A stretch of DNA of 64,000 bases, from assembly GCA_020809705.1 (NCBI GenBank), contig CP085832.1, positions 1,488,001 through 1,552,000 on the forward strand. Reading direction: 5' to 3'. This stretch comes from Calonectria ilicicola. Taxonomy: Eukaryota; Ascomycota; Sordariomycetes; Hypocreales; Nectriaceae. Numbering within the stretch: position 1 is the first letter of the stretch; every line of letters begins with the position of its first letter. A program made the translations under genes and the position numbers. The notes below the pieces were generated by a model. The model worked only from the letters and a program-made list of their open reading frames with translations. It made no database searches and was not told the DNA's origin. Shown one piece after another: positions 45,278 through 57,786 of the stretch.

Positions 45278-48200
45278 ATTGGAGAGGAAAAAGTCTTGTA
45301 TATCATGTGACCACATAGCTCTTTTTTTTTAATTGTTTTCAAATAGTTATATAGATTTTGATATATTTGTGTTGCCAAAAAAAAATCGTGTTCATCTATA
45401 CTTGAGTGCTTTCCTCTCGATTTTGCCCTTTGCTCTTGAAGTTATCCAATGCAGGTATTGTTTCTGATGTAAATGAAAGAAACAAATAGTAGGCATAACC
45501 AAGAGGAAACTCTCTACAGCCACAAAGGCGGTATATACAACAGTTTTGCTTGGTCAATGTTTGCCTAACTAAAAAATAATCAACTTCAGAAAACAATCAA
45601 CCAAATCCATGCGCTTCCCCTCCATGTTTTCAATCTGGTTGCTTTCCTTTTTTCTCTTTTTACTTATACACAAGTCCAACTATCCAGCAGGGAAAATAAT
45701 CCAGCCAGGCCAATACACTAAACAAAGCTTTTCTTTTTTCAATACTCCCATCCACTGTTCATGTGCTTCCGTCTGTTTATGTGAGCATATTTTATCTTTG
45801 CATAATTCCACTGCCAATAATCCAGAATGCCCATCACAATTCCCCTTCAGCAAGTTTAGTTCCCTTTGAGATTGGCTAAACACAACGTGGTTTTCCGTGA
45901 TGGCAGGTCTAAGTTCGGCGCGGTGTCAACGTTAAGGAGGCCTCGCATGAACCGCGTCGATCAAAGTTGATCTCCAATTCCACACAAAGCAAACCTTGAC
46001 GTATGCACTCAACGAGCTAAGAACCAGCGTTTGGGCTAGAATAGCGACCAAGTCTCGACCGCGCCTGTCACGGCAGCCGCCGTCGCAGGCCTCGTCATCC
46101 CTGCCGAGCTGGCAACTCGACGGTGTGCCGCCTGTCACGAGCTCTATCGCGCTCACCCCCAACTGGAGCGCGGCACCTAGCTTTAGTGGCCTGGCAATTC
46201 ACTATATGGGGTGTGGGGTTAGGATTGTGGTGATAGACCAGTCCAGGCCGTGAGCAAACCCGAAGGTTTTCGGTGCGTACGCGGCCTGGCAATTATGGCG
46301 TTGCGGCTAACGAAATGGGGCCTAATTGCGATCGCTCAACACCAAATTAGCCCTGTACGGAGGGTAAGATCTGGATCACAGATCGTACCACATGGATCCC
46401 CCACCCGGGGCGTTCATTCTAATCGCGTTTGGCTTAATGGGGTGAAGGTATCGCAAGGGGGGGAGGGTGAGATATCCTCGGAAACAACGGACATGTTCGT
46501 TCACTCGTTGGCGGCAGTCTCCATTGTCCGGAAGAGGCAACAAAAGTAAAACTTAGCTCCGCAGATGGGAGAACTAGGCCATCAATATCACTAATCTTTG
46601 GCGTGGTACAGCATTTCACACCCTCTGCCAGAACAAATCCGGCTTTAGCAAGGCGTGAAGGATTTTCATTTTTTTCCCTTTCCCTTCATACACCACACAT
46701 GAGGGTGTATGAAACGTTGTTGAGGCAGCGCCACTTACGGACCACGGTGTCCATGAATTCTTTGATGTAGTCACAATCGTGAATTGACCACGCACGCTCG
46801 CATGGCATTAGAATTATCTTTTCAGGGGCACGACATAACACTGAGGTCACGCGAGCACGGTTATGTCCCAGGTGACAATGTGCTATGAACAAACACTGAG
46901 AATCCATCGTATCATGCACTTGGCTATGGACGCATCTTATAGAGCTATTCGTTGTAGCGTTTACATGCAGCTGGCTTAACTCTGAGTTTCGCCAAGTCAC
47001 GAATTTCTGAGTCGTACATGCAAACAAGGTTGAGACCGGGCGATAGTGTGCCGATTGGTCGTGTGTCCAGCCTAACTCCACTGCGGGATGTAGGGTAGCC
47101 AGCCACCAATTTCACATGTGCAATCTTGCTTTTTCGCTGCTGTTTTTACACCCAATCGTGATTCACATGCTTAGGAAATTAATTAAAACAAAAAATTAAT
47201 GTGCTTTTCTTGTGATATTTTTGGGGGCTCCGAATAAATGGAAGTGTTGAGACAATGTTGACTTATTACCAAAAGACATGTCTCTACTGCCCTGATGTTG
47301 TGCGGGTTGCCGGCACATTGTCAAATAAGAATCAGATTGAAATAGGTTTGCGTTACATTTTTCGTAATAGGAAATATGACCGAAATATCCCGGGTCAACC
47401 GCAAGATCTATTTGAAATCTTCTCGGCCATATGCGCAAGCCTGGCAGTATCTATCAGGGTACCTTCTATGTTGAGTCAGAAAATCATGATATTCATCTGG
47501 CGTTGTAGTGTATGCTCAAGACACCACAATGTATGAATTTTCCTGTCAAAAGGGGATGAGTGGGTAGTTGAAAACATTTTGAATCTCATTGTAAAACATT
47601 TCTAGTTGTCACTTCACTATGCATGTAATCACTGGAATCGTTATATCAAAGTCAGGTCCCAAGCCAACACGAACCTTGAAGGACACCAGATGTAGAAATT
47701 ACCAGTTTGAGACGCCAAGATAGATGGTGGATCTTGCGATTCTTCAACACGTTGACAGTTAATTTGGCTGGATCCTCTCAGGCCCACACTGAGTACAACT
47801 TGGTCTTAGCTTAAACATGAAACACACAAGGTTCCCTAGATCGTGGAAATCAAAAGTACAAAAGATTTCTTTGAAAACCGGATATTGTTTATCTTTTTTG
47901 AAAACCAGCCGAGTTCCCAAAGCACATGTTCTATTCTACACTGAAGCGAAATGCCATTGTTTGCCCAACTAGAAGGGCACCAGTGATTGTGATTAAAGGA
48001 TATAGCAACAGACATGAGTACATTGCGAACTTCATAGATATGAACGACAAAGGACCCGATAAACACTTTTGATTCGTTGCTTGTTTCTTTGGATATTCGG
48101 ATCTATTTACGTAACCCTTGATTTGCTGCTGGGTCCATTAGATCGGCAACTATCAATCTCCCTGCAAACTTTTGTCGAATGGGGAAATTGGATGTTTATG

Positions 48201-48396
48201 CGTCCCGAATAGGAATATAGGCGATTGTTCTAGAAATTTGCCAAAACTATGTAGTTTGGTCATACACTTCCGGAGGCGGCTGCTGAACAGGCACCAACGT
48301 ATTTCCGGAATATGTGGCATTCAAGGAGATGCCCGGATGGATTTTTGGAGTGCTTTGACAAAGAAACGTTCAAGCTAACCTCCGTAACTAAGAAAG
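45278..48396. other. Long gene-poor intergenic region
   Basis: About 3.1 kb after agd3. It begins with the agd3 3' UTR (T8 run near 45323, AT-rich). The stretch 47.1-48.4 kb is AT-rich with many short broken frames, possibly decayed coding sequence, but no family is recognisable. One weak small secreted candidate is listed separately. Confidence 0.55.
45609..45869 (+). CDS. Possible small secreted cysteine-containing peptide
   Basis: An 86-aa open frame starting MRFPSMFSIWLLSFFLFLLI, which looks like a signal peptide, with a cluster CSCASVCLC later and one more cysteine near the end. Base composition is T-rich, so a hydrophobic N-terminus can arise by chance, and a competing frame exists on the other strand. 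No family is recognised. It is listed only as a candidate. Confidence 0.18.
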   Translation: MRFPSMFSIWLLSFFLFLLIHKSNYPAGKIIQPGQYTKQSFSFFNTPIHCSCASVCLCEHILSLHNSTANNPECPSQFPFSKFSSL

Positions 48397-48778
48397 TCAT
48401 GTATTAAATGATGCTTTTCGAATCTGATTCTTCTTTGGTCTTTTACGCTTGGAATTCATTTCCATTGATTCGCTATTTCGCCACTGCTTGCCATCATATG
48501 GACCAGACGTCATGCTGGAGCTCTTTGAGACAACAGATGGAAACATTTCCACATTCGTGATTTGATTTGCGCCACGAGAATAAGATGATGTGGCCTTGGC
48601 ACCTGATACCTCAGCAACCGTGCCGTAGAAAATCTAGGTGCATGAAATGGGAAATTGCTGGGTTGTGGAAAAAAAAAAAAACTAGGTTAGCCTGAGTTAG
48701 ATGCACAAGAGAGTTCGCCGAAATGGAGCTGAAAATATTTGAAAAGTAACTGGCAAGTGTTGGATTTTCGGTTGACAT
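48397..48778 (-). CDS. Possible small basic protein, two exons
   Basis: A candidate of 110 aa: exon 1 48683..48778 (MSTENPTLASYFSNIFSSIS...), a 49-bp intron with a T-rich body and acceptor CACCTAG, and exon 2 48397..48633 ending in a basic tail (KRKRPKKNQIRK) that could be a nuclear signal. Reading phase is kept and both exons look non-random. However, the donor is a poor GTTTTT, and an alternative donor GTGCAT lies nearby. I recognise no family. Transcript evidence would be needed to accept it. Confidence 0.27.
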
Positions 48779-50148
48779 GTTTCAATTCTCATGAGAGTTT
48801 TCGTCTTATCTCATATCAACTACTGAATTCACGCAGTTCACGACAGGATTAAACATGATTGATTTAATTAATGTGCAGCCAATATCCCTTCATTTGAAAA
48901 GAATTAAGCTTCTGCACGGTATATTGCACCGTGCACAGAGCCGTTACTGCCACCGTCATTCTGACGTCAAGGAAGGAGCAGTTCATTTCCACACACTTGC
49001 GATAAAAGCCACACCAGAAGCTGGACCTTGGTTGAAATCCAAGTTCGGAGCGAATTTGGTGAAAAGGCCGTTCTCGATGTTGCACAGCTCTCTCCACTGC
49101 CAACTGCAGTGGAGCTCGGTATACTGGGGCTCTGCCTGTCAACGTCGCACTTGCATGGGGCTGAGAGAGATTGACATCCAGTTCCGGTTGGACAGTGACA
49201 TGCAGTGTTTTATGAGGTGCAACGTTCTCCAACGCGGGCTGTCAGAGCCAAAAAATTCACTTTTTTCTTTTTTTCTTGGCTGCTGCCGGTGCATCCGCAT
49301 GTTTCGTTTTAAACGGAGTTGCAACCGTTTAGGATGCTGCTCGCTGATTGGTGGATATTCTTTTTCGATGGCAGGGATGTTGCGTCTTTAACTGTCTGTG
49401 TCGCTTCGGTTTCCGATTAAACATGGTGCATCAGAAGCATCGATGATCATGATGCTCTCCCGCAATTGCGAGATAGATCCATCCCCTACAGCCAGGAGAA
49501 CAACCGTGGCGGTTTCCCACTCTCCTCCTCCGTAGGGATGCTGCTTTCGCTTCAGTTTTGGATTTTGCAACCAGCGACAACGACGGTGCCAGCTTGACGC
49601 CACGCCCTTTCAAATGCCCTGATGTCCCCTCCTTAACGTTCCATCCATCGAGCCACAGAGAGGGGTCGGAATTTTCCGTTTTAGATTAATGAACCGGGAC
49701 TCGGCCCCATCCTCATGGAACCCCCGGTATTCCGGCATCCTTTTGCCAAACGGTCCAACAGCAACCCCTGCTTTCGTCTCTACTTGAAATTGAAAGGACC
49801 CCTTGAGTGTATCAGCCCTAACCTGAAAATGGCCTCAGTCGGGGCATGCTGGGGGGGGGATCAGGAACAATATGAACCTCGGGAGCAGTAATGGGTCTTG
49901 AAATTGCCTTTGCATGGCGAGGAGGATGACAGCTTTAAAAGTCCGGACGATGCCACCCATCTTGATTCTTGTTATCCTCAGCTTCTTGTGTTGTCGACTT
50001 TGATTCAACAGTCTCTCCTTTCTATTCATTCTTTCAGTACTACTCTCGCGATTCCTGGTGAATCTCGACATCGCTCATTTGCTTTACTTCAATACCCTTC
50101 GACAACCAGGAGTCCGATCGAAATCCCATCCCTTAAACAACCGCCAAA
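48779..50148. other. Intergenic region upstream of the expansin-like gene
   Basis: About 1.4 kb. A 178-aa plus frame (48855..49391) overlaps a 122-aa minus frame and has no signature, so it is not called. TTTAAAAG near 49932 and the CT-rich leader after it fit the expansin core promoter. Confidence 0.55.
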
Positions 50149-51048
50149 ATGAAGGTCACGCTTGCTACTCTCTTCCTCATCCCAGCCGTCATGGGACGTG
50201 CCTGCAAACTCCGCCACTCCCACTCCAGCGCTGTCTCGTCGGCTACCGCTCTCGCTGACGAGATTGCTGTCAGCTCCGCTACACCCTCGGCTACCCCTGT
50301 TAGCGGTGGCAGCTCCTCTGGCAACTCTGGTAACTCTGGCAGCTATGCTAGCAGCTCTTCTTCCAGTGCCGCTGCCGCTGCTAGCACCTCTGCTTCTACT
50401 GGCAGCTCTTCCGACAGCTCCTCCAGCAGCTCTTCTAGCTCCTCCTCCTCTTCCATCTCCGGAACCTCGACTTTCTACGGTGGCAACCTCAGCGGAGGAA
50501 ACTGCATGTTCACAACCTACACCCTCCCCAGTGGCATTTACGGTACTGCCTACTCTGGAGCCAAGTGGGACAATGCTGCTGAGTGTGGTGCCTGCATTCA
50601 GGTCACCGGTCCTACTGGTAAGACCATCAAGGCCATGATTGTCGACCAGTGCCCCGAGTGCGACGCAGGCCACCTCGATCTTTTCCAGAATGCTTTCACT
50701 GCTGTTGGTGGCACTGATGGAACCGTCAGCACCTCTTACACCTTTGTTCCTTGCGGCATCACCTCGCCCCTCGTTCTCCACAACAAGAGCGGTACTTCCG
50801 CCTACTGGTTCTCCATGCAGGTTGTGAACCACAACAAGCCTGTCGAGAGCCTCGAGGTTAGCGTCGACGGCGGCTCCACCTGGAAGAGCACCACCAGGTC
50901 TGCCTACAACTTCTTCGAGAACACAAGCGGCTTCGGCGCTGAGACCATGTCCATCCGTGTCACTTCCACCTCTGGTGAGAGTGTCGTCGTTTCCAACGTT
51001 GGCGTTACTGCGGATGCTCAGTACACTGCCGCTTCCAACTTTAAGTAG
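50149..51048 (+). CDS. Expansin-like secreted protein (DPBB plus C-terminal binding domain)
   Basis: An intronless 299-aa protein. The signal peptide MKVTLATLFLIPAVMG is followed by a long low-complexity Ser/Ala/Gly linker (about residues 45-105). The double-psi beta-barrel domain begins GTSTFYGGNLSGGNCMF and contains YGTAYSGAKWDNAAECGACI, IVDQCPECDAGHLDLFQNAF and TFVPC. The HLDL motif and paired cysteines are those of fungal expansin-like/EglD and RlpA-type proteins. The C-terminal 90 residues (MQVVNHNKPVESLEVSVDGG, then YNFFENTSGFG) resemble the expansin CBM63-like domain. Such proteins loosen polysaccharide networks without hydrolysis, acting on plant cell wall or on the fungal wall during conidial swelling. 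It is not a known part of GAG synthesis. Confidence 0.88.
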   Translation: MKVTLATLFLIPAVMGRACKLRHSHSSAVSSATALADEIAVSSATPSATPVSGGSSSGNSGNSGSYASSSSSSAAAAASTSASTGSSSDSSSSSSSSSSSSSISGTSTFYGGNLSGGNCMFTTYTLPSGIYGTAYSGAKWDNAAECGACIQVTGPTGKTIKAMIVDQCPECDAGHLDLFQNAFTAVGGTDGTVSTSYTFVPCGITSPLVLHNKSGTSAYWFSMQVVNHNKPVESLEVSVDGGSTWKSTTRSAYNFFENTSGFGAETMSIRVTSTSGESVVVSNVGVTADAQYTAASNFK

Positions 51049-53579
51049 AGGGAGGATGATTGTGTAGTCGGGGATATATTTATTTGCACCACCATTCGGG
51101 ACGTGGGTAACATGTAGCGGGGTCTACGAAAATGATGTTCCTAGTTTCCAACAAAAAGCAATGTACCGGCTCAATCAGATGGTCTTTGTTGACCAAATTA
51201 CTCTCAAAGCTGTATCTTTCTTGTATAAATTTTATTGGGAGATCCCCATACATTCATAGAATACCATGTATATTATATTGATATATCACATGTAAAAAAT
51301 CGTACTGTGCCCTGGGTGACCTTTGCGTTTCTCTGTGACAGGGATCGATGGGTTTGACAACGTGGAGGCGAGAGGGGAAGCGAAGTTTCAGGTATGTGAA
51401 GTTGTTCACGCTAACGGATGTAGGCAATAGCTAAATTCTGGAACTCTGATCTACCCACAAACGCAATATATTTGAAATAAATGACTGCTTGAAACAAAGC
51501 AGTCGGGGGGAGGACGAATTCTGGTGAATCAACCGCGAGAATCCATTAAACTCTGACTGCTATACATAACCACGGATTTATTAGGCGCACCTATAGGAAA
51601 TCGAATTAGGAAACTGGACTGGTGACGAAAAGTTTATTACGGGTTAGATGTTTTGCTGAGTAAAGATGGTAGAGCGACATGTGAATTCCTAGCTCCTCAT
51701 CCCATTTTCAGCATGGAAGCACTAGAGAAACATGCACTGCAAAAGGCATATGCCCACCCCATCACGTCGCGTGAAATAATCTTAAGGAAATATATATATA
51801 ACGTAAATTAAGAACAGGATAATTTTTTAAATTAAGCTAATGACTTAGCTGGACGGAAATCCGATGCTGCTGACCGAGGCTACATCTTGACCGTTGTGTC
51901 GAACGTGGCAACCGTCTTACTCGGGTCACCGCTCACCATCACCGGATTGACTAACATGCACGAGAGGCCTAAAAAACTTAGAACAACAAGAAATGCGATT
52001 TAATAGGACCGCATCAAGAAAGGGAATTGGTTGCCACGTGGGCAATAAGCTTAGCACAGGACATCGTCTAGCGGATCTCGGCTTAATTGAGAATCGCGCA
52101 AGCTGAGCCTTGGCAATATCGCAAAACAAATTGAATAGAAGCACTACAAATGTTTCATTTTGAATATATCCGGAAGGATCAGCACAAAGGTGCGTTTTCC
52201 AGCGTCGCATCGACGGACCCGGCAAATACTTGCAACCCGGAGGCGGCACAGCAAATGTGTTCTAGAAGGACTGGGTTAGCTTGGCTGCATTGCAGGCTAG
52301 CGAACTCTGGTGGGCGGGTTTGATCATCTAGATTGGACCCGAATGTCCCGTTGACGATGCAGGAGTGGTGGTGTGCATCATTCTTGCTCGAGTCTTCCTC
52401 ACTATCACCACCACCAACCACCACCAACCACCACCACCGCCTCCACTTGCGGAAGTGCGCCGAGCATGTCCACGGGTCTTAAGCCCCGTCTGCCCCGAAT
52501 AACACCACGGGGAACAGGGCTAGGCAGCACTCTCGGCCCTTTCCCCACACAACATGCGACTGCTGCAGTGTGCGATGGTTCCAGTGACAAATGGCGTCAA
52601 CCAGTGGACTTAATGCCTCGACAAGCAGCCTGGTTGGCATGAGCGCGACAAAATTCCCTTTGTGATGCACTGTTGACCTGGGGCTCGCCGTATAATTTTC
52701 TATCGAGCATGGGTGCATCCCTATGGATCAGTGGAGCCAGCGGGCAACATCGGCAGCCGACGCACCGTTTGTCGATCAAAGCCTCCAAAATCTTATGCGC
52801 TCCAATCGTCAATCGGCGCGTCCATTAGCCTGGCCCCAATCCCGTTCTCTGCGCACGCAAAGAGGCGCTCCGGCATACGGCACACGGCAGTGATGCCTGC
52901 GGCTTAGTAGCGTAGCACCGCAGGGACACGCGATGATATCATTTGCTCGCGTCTTTCGAGCCCAACTTGTCGGAGATTTGAGCCTCAAGCCACCTCGTGG
53001 CACCATCGGACCTGTCATGTAACCCCATGTTATCAACCCATTATCTGCTTCTGACGCGTTCCGTCGCCGCTGTGAAAGAGCCAGAGCACCTCTTGCTCAC
53101 CAGGCCCCAAGCCAACTCTCGTGTCAAGCAGATGCAAGCGAGGCGCTTCGGATAAAAACCTCAGCGGGGATCTGATCCAGCTGCCCCGGAGGAGTCTAAG
53201 TCCGACCAGCTTTAGGCTCATGGGGTCATACCATACCCACTCAACCTATCGGACGGACGCTTAGCTCGGTCAAGTAGTTATGGAGGGAGATCCTGGGGCC
53301 CCGTCCTCTCCCCATTGCACCGCTGCGGGGGACTTTGTGATGACGTCGAGTCCAAGGCCCCATTGAAATCTTGAAATGTTATACGTGCGCTTCTAGTAGC
53401 GACTCCACGCCATTAGTACGCATTGATTGATTGATCATCGTAGTTGTATTGAGTGTTGTTTGCGATTTATAAAGATGGGGCATCACGGCATGCTGAGGTT
53501 GATCTGGACAGCACTCATCCGTTCTTCTGGAGAACCTTCACCTGGGCGTTGAAGCAACAAAGTGAAGAGGCAGCTGATC
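51049..53579. other. Intergenic region
   Basis: A 2.5-kb spacer between the expansin-like and sugar-transporter genes. Only short conflicting frames occur. A CACCACCAACC mini-repeat lies near 52404-52440. The right end is the transporter promoter. Confidence 0.55.
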
Positions 53580-55591
53580 ATGTATAGAATCTGGAATATT
53601 TACGGTATGAAGACTGTCAAAAAGCTTGTTTCAATATCTGACAACTTCACCTAGCTCTTGCTGCCATTGGCACCATTGGCGGCATGCTCTTTGGCTTCGA
53701 TGTCAGCTCAATGAGTGCCTGGATAGGCAGTGACCAATACCTGGAGTATTTTGATCACCCTGGATCTACAAAGCAGGGTGGAATCACGGCATCCATGTCT
53801 GGTGGTTCATTCATTGGTGCGCTCGCCGCCGGTTACATTGCTGATCGACTTGGCCGCCGCTACTCTTTGATGATCGCCTGTGTCATCTGGGTGATTGGTG
53901 CCATGGTCCAATGCTCATCGCAAAATGTCGGCCATTTGATCGGAGGCCGCATCATCAGTGGAATCGCGGTTGGTGTGACTTCATCGCAAGTTCTAGTTTA
54001 CTTAGCCGAATTGGCTCCTTCAGAGACGCGAGGCCGCGTTGTAGGCATCCAACAGTGGTCGATCGAATGGGGTAAGGAATGAACCTACTTCTATTAGCGG
54101 CTTGTCTAATATTTATTAGGAATCTTAATCATGTACCTAATTTCCTATGGTTGCTCTGTGAGCATTGACGGGCCCAAGGCATTCCGTATTGCTTGGGGCA
54201 TCCAGGCTGTTCCCGGTGTTGTTCTTTTCGTCGGACTTTTCTTCTTTCCTGAATCACCACGATGGCTCGCATCCAAAGATCGTTGGGAAGAGGCACATAC
54301 CACGCTTGCCCACCTTCATGCAGGTGGTGATCTTAGTAGTCCACTTGTTCTTGCTGAGATGGAAGAAGTTCGCGAGGCTGTTCGTATTGCCACCGAGTCT
54401 AAAGACATTGGATACCTGGGACTATTTGCACCTAAAGTCTGGAAGCGCACCATGGTAGGCGTTAGCGTTCAGGTCTGGCAGCAACTGCTGTGAGTTTATC
54501 CCCTAATTTCGGCCTGAGTCGTTGGTGCCTGCATTGCGTCGATCTCCCAGCTTGCTTATATTTTGCTGACCAGCCTTTTCCTTTAGGGGAGGTAACGTGA
54601 TGCTGTACTACCTTGTCTATGTATTTAACATGGCTGGAATGGTAAGTCATTAAAATTTGGGCATTGAAGTTGCTTGGGCACACTGGCGAGCTTCGATGCC
54701 TTGTTCGCTATTTTCCCTTTCAACAAGACCAAGCTAATTGAACCTACCCAGTCCGGAAATGTTGCTTTGACCTCCTCCATTATCCAGTACGCAATCTTCT
54801 TGGTCACCACTGGCGTAGTTTTGCCATTCATCGATCGCCTCGGTCGCCGATGGCTTCTTATTGCTGGCGCCTTTATTTGTGGTATCCTTCACTTTGCGAC
54901 TGCGGGTCTGATGGCGTCCTACGGACATCATGTAGACAGTGTTGATGGTGAGCATGCCTGGACAATTTTGGGCTAAAAGAAACGTTAGCTGACTGCACAG
55001 GCAATGAAATTCTGAAATGGTCAATCAGTGGTGCACCGGCCAAAGGCGTCATCGCCATCGCCTATATCTTTGTCGGAGTTTATGGATTGACATGGGCCCC
55101 AGTAGCTTGGATTTATGCTAGTGAGGTTTTCCCTCTGAGATATCGTGCCAAGGGTGTCGGTCTTGCTGCTGCAGGTAACTGGATGTAAGTGATTAAACCA
55201 CCAACTTCTTGGCCGACTCACTGACATTTGGACAGCTTTAATCTCGCACTGGCTTTCTTTGTGCCCCCCAGTTTCACAAATATTCAGTGGAAGTCATATC
55301 TGGTAAGTCTCACTTCGCAGTCCGAGTATCGATGCTAGTGCTGACAGACGTTGATAGATCTTCGGCACATTCTGTATCGTAATGACCTTCCATGCCTTCT
55401 TCATGTACCCGGAGACGTCCAGAAAGACCCTGGAAGAGGTCGATGCCCTATTCGACAGAAATGTTCCGGCATGGCGTAGCGCCTCGACGGGTCTCACGTT
55501 CCAGGACAAGGTTGAGGAAGCCAAGCGAACTGGTGGCCTCAAGAGTGTAGAGGATGAGGAAGAAACCACAGTTCAAGTTGAGACTGCATAA
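53580..55591 (+). CDS. MFS sugar transporter (hexose type)
   Basis: A 515-aa protein in eight exons: 53580..53604, 53655..54071, 54120..54489, 54587..54641, 54752..54947, 55001..55184, 55236..55302 and 55358..55591. All introns are GT-AG, 48-110 bp, and exon 1 is only 25 nt. Sugar-porter signatures are GGMLFGFDVSSMS in helix 1, ADRLGRRYSL after helix 2, PSETRGRVVGIQQW after helix 4, PESPRWLASKDRWEEA at the central loop, VWQQLLGGNVMLYY across an intron, DRLGRRWLL, and PLRYRAKGVGLAAAGNW. The order and length are normal for a 12-helix plasma-membrane proton/sugar symporter of the fungal Hxt/Stl1-like group. The C-terminal tail is acidic. The preferred sugar cannot be read. Confidence 0.92.
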
Positions 55592-57746
55592 TCGCGACCG
55601 TCTTTTGCAAATGACTACCGAAGTTGTATAGTGTAAGAAATAATCGAGGACATAGACTGTAGTTTAAACGGAATCTATTGGATATGAATCGATATTTGGG
55701 GCTTGTAGTACGTGTATATTCTCGTTTCTTCTTGTGGCTAATCGGTGATGAAACATCTGAGTGTGACCAAACGATGCGAGCATTTTATAGGAATAGTCGT
55801 AAATTATTATAAGTCGTGTGACTGTCTTGTGAAGGTTGAAGGCTGTCGGAAATGTATATTTGCAACTTTGAGCTCGACTTCTTGCTAATGTATCGGTCGG
55901 ATGGCATTGACTCTGCAAACGGATTGGGTCAGCACGTGAAGGGAAGACGGAGAAAAAAATGTGGAATTTCCCAAGTAAGAAGGGATGTTTATCTCAAATT
56001 CGCAGACGAAAATGGATGACGGCCAATTATTCTCACTACCGTTGGTCTTGGGACTACTGCCTTGTTTTGAACCCGATTCCTTGACCGCTACTCGTATCTC
56101 TGGCGTTTAAGGAATGGCCTCTAGTCCACTTCAAACTAATCAAGGACACTTTGAAAGCCGGTTGAGATTTGGCGAGTCGCTCGATGGGTCGTCTTTGATG
56201 ATTTTCGGCACGTCTTTTTGGCATTTGTCGCGTGGACTTTGAAGGGTTTTGCCACCATCAAGCTTGACAGGTATTTGCGAGAACTGGTTTGGTCTTGAAG
56301 GGATTCTGGATTCAAGAGATAAGAATTTAGCCCGTGAAATCTCTGCCTGGCCTGTCTCCTACTTTCCTTGACCCGTCCTGTTCAAGGCCCGATCTCTGCC
56401 AAGGGGAGACCCCTCGAAAAGAACGATGGGGTTCGTTTCGCAGACCATATGAAGGTTCTTGATGGCTAAGAATTATTCATCATCGACATTCCTAGGACTA
56501 GGGGTTGCTTCCCACGAAGCGTGTTCCCGTCTTGAGGCCAGATCTGGATGGAACCAAGGGTTGCTGGACTGGCTGGGAGTCGTGAAAAGTAGCCTGTAGG
56601 GATTCTAGAACAATTTTCTCCGTGCTTGATCTTGGTTCTCAGAATACTTTCGATGATTTAGGGCTGATGATTAACTGCTGATCCTGTGGCTCATCTTTCA
56701 GCTTGTGGGGTCTTGGAAATATCGAGAGGGGGCCCACTGACTGGGGAACAAAGGAGCACCACGCCACAAAGGGAATACATCCGTTTTGTTCATCACTACA
56801 CGTGAAAGCCTTCATTTCTGATGGAGTTTCGAGCGACCTGAGGTGTGACGTGGAATTAGACTTGAGTTGGAAAATCTAGGAGCAAACTGTTTAGGGGGGG
56901 GGCACAGGCAGGGGTAAACAAAACTGAAGCAGACTGCTTGACGCGATGAAATACGACACCATAGAACCTGTCGTTAGGAATAGACAAAGACGGTCAACTA
57001 AAACGATGTATTGCTGCAGGAAAATGGCATTAAAGAATTGTAATGGAAGCTGACCGTGTTTGGTGATGTGATTGAGCAAGGCAGAAACACTGGACGCTGA
57101 AAATTGCGGCATTCAGAAGTAGCCCCTCTTCCTCACATAAAAACTCCATCTCTAAATCTTCATCGCAACACTAGGGTTGCAGTTTCTGGAAGGAAACAAT
57201 TCTTGGCTACCCCTAGAGCGTTGTAGATCAACATATCCTTTGATCTTTGTGGCTTTGTCGCCCTCGTGTATCTGTAGCGAGTTTATCCTGGCGCAGGTCT
57301 GGCGATTCAACAATGCACCACAACAGTTCTCCAACATCACGACCCGGGATGAAATGCTAAAAAAAAGGTTGATTCAAATCTATGAAATCATTTTGCGGCG
57401 TCAAATTATGTGTGTCATGACAAAGAGATTGTTCTTCAAGTAATCATTGTCTGGCTCCTTGTCATCCTTCCCATGCGGCACTCCAAAACACCAAAACAAC
57501 AGCGTCAATGCACGTGAACAGAAACAACCGTAAAAGCCATCAACATAGTCATTGCCAGCAAATTTTCTTCTTTAAGCCAGGGCTCAGGACCCCGAACTCA
57601 ATGAAAAAAAGGTTGGTGGGTTCCAAAAATTCGACTTGGTGTTAACGACCTAAGAGCCGTTTTACAGGACACATACAGGGGTATCCAAAAAACCAAGAAG
57701 GTATGAAGAAGGAAAAGAAAAGAAGAGAGAGAAGTTGGAAGAGGGA
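55592..57746. other. Intergenic region left of the divergent promoter pair
   Basis: About 2.1 kb with no recognised protein. A leftward TATA-type promoter at its right edge suggests a minus-strand transcript. The best minus-strand frame is 57152..57340 (NCCGALLNRQTCARINS), preceded by a good polypyrimidine-AG acceptor, but no donor or start is convincing. Confidence 0.5.
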
Positions 57747-57758
57747 GGGTTTAAATAG
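57747..57758 (-). promoter_or_regulatory. Leftward TATA-type core promoter, mirror of 58797
   Basis: On the minus strand the sequence reads CTATTTAAACCC and then a long pyrimidine tract, exactly as in the plus-strand element at 58797. A 14-bp block CTCAGATCACTCCG lies just beside it. This suggests a transcript running left. Confidence 0.45.
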
Positions 57759-57772
57759 TTTGCTCCCCGGTC

Positions 57773-57786
57773 CTCAGATCACTCCG
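57773..57786 (+). repeat. 14-bp repeat CTCAGATCACTCCG, copy 1
   Basis: Exact copy of 58761..58774, about 1 kb away, in the same orientation. Each copy lies 15-23 bp from one of the two TATTTAAACCC elements, so it may bind a shared factor. Confidence 0.7.

Noticed and set aside
48855..49391. A 178-aa plus-strand frame
   Set aside because: It overlaps an opposite 122-aa frame, is rich in Cys/Arg/Leu without pattern, and carries no domain or signal.
50149..51048. Expansin-like gene as a sixth GAG cluster member
   Set aside because: It lies about 4.9 kb beyond agd3 and its family has no known GAG role. Proximity alone is not enough.
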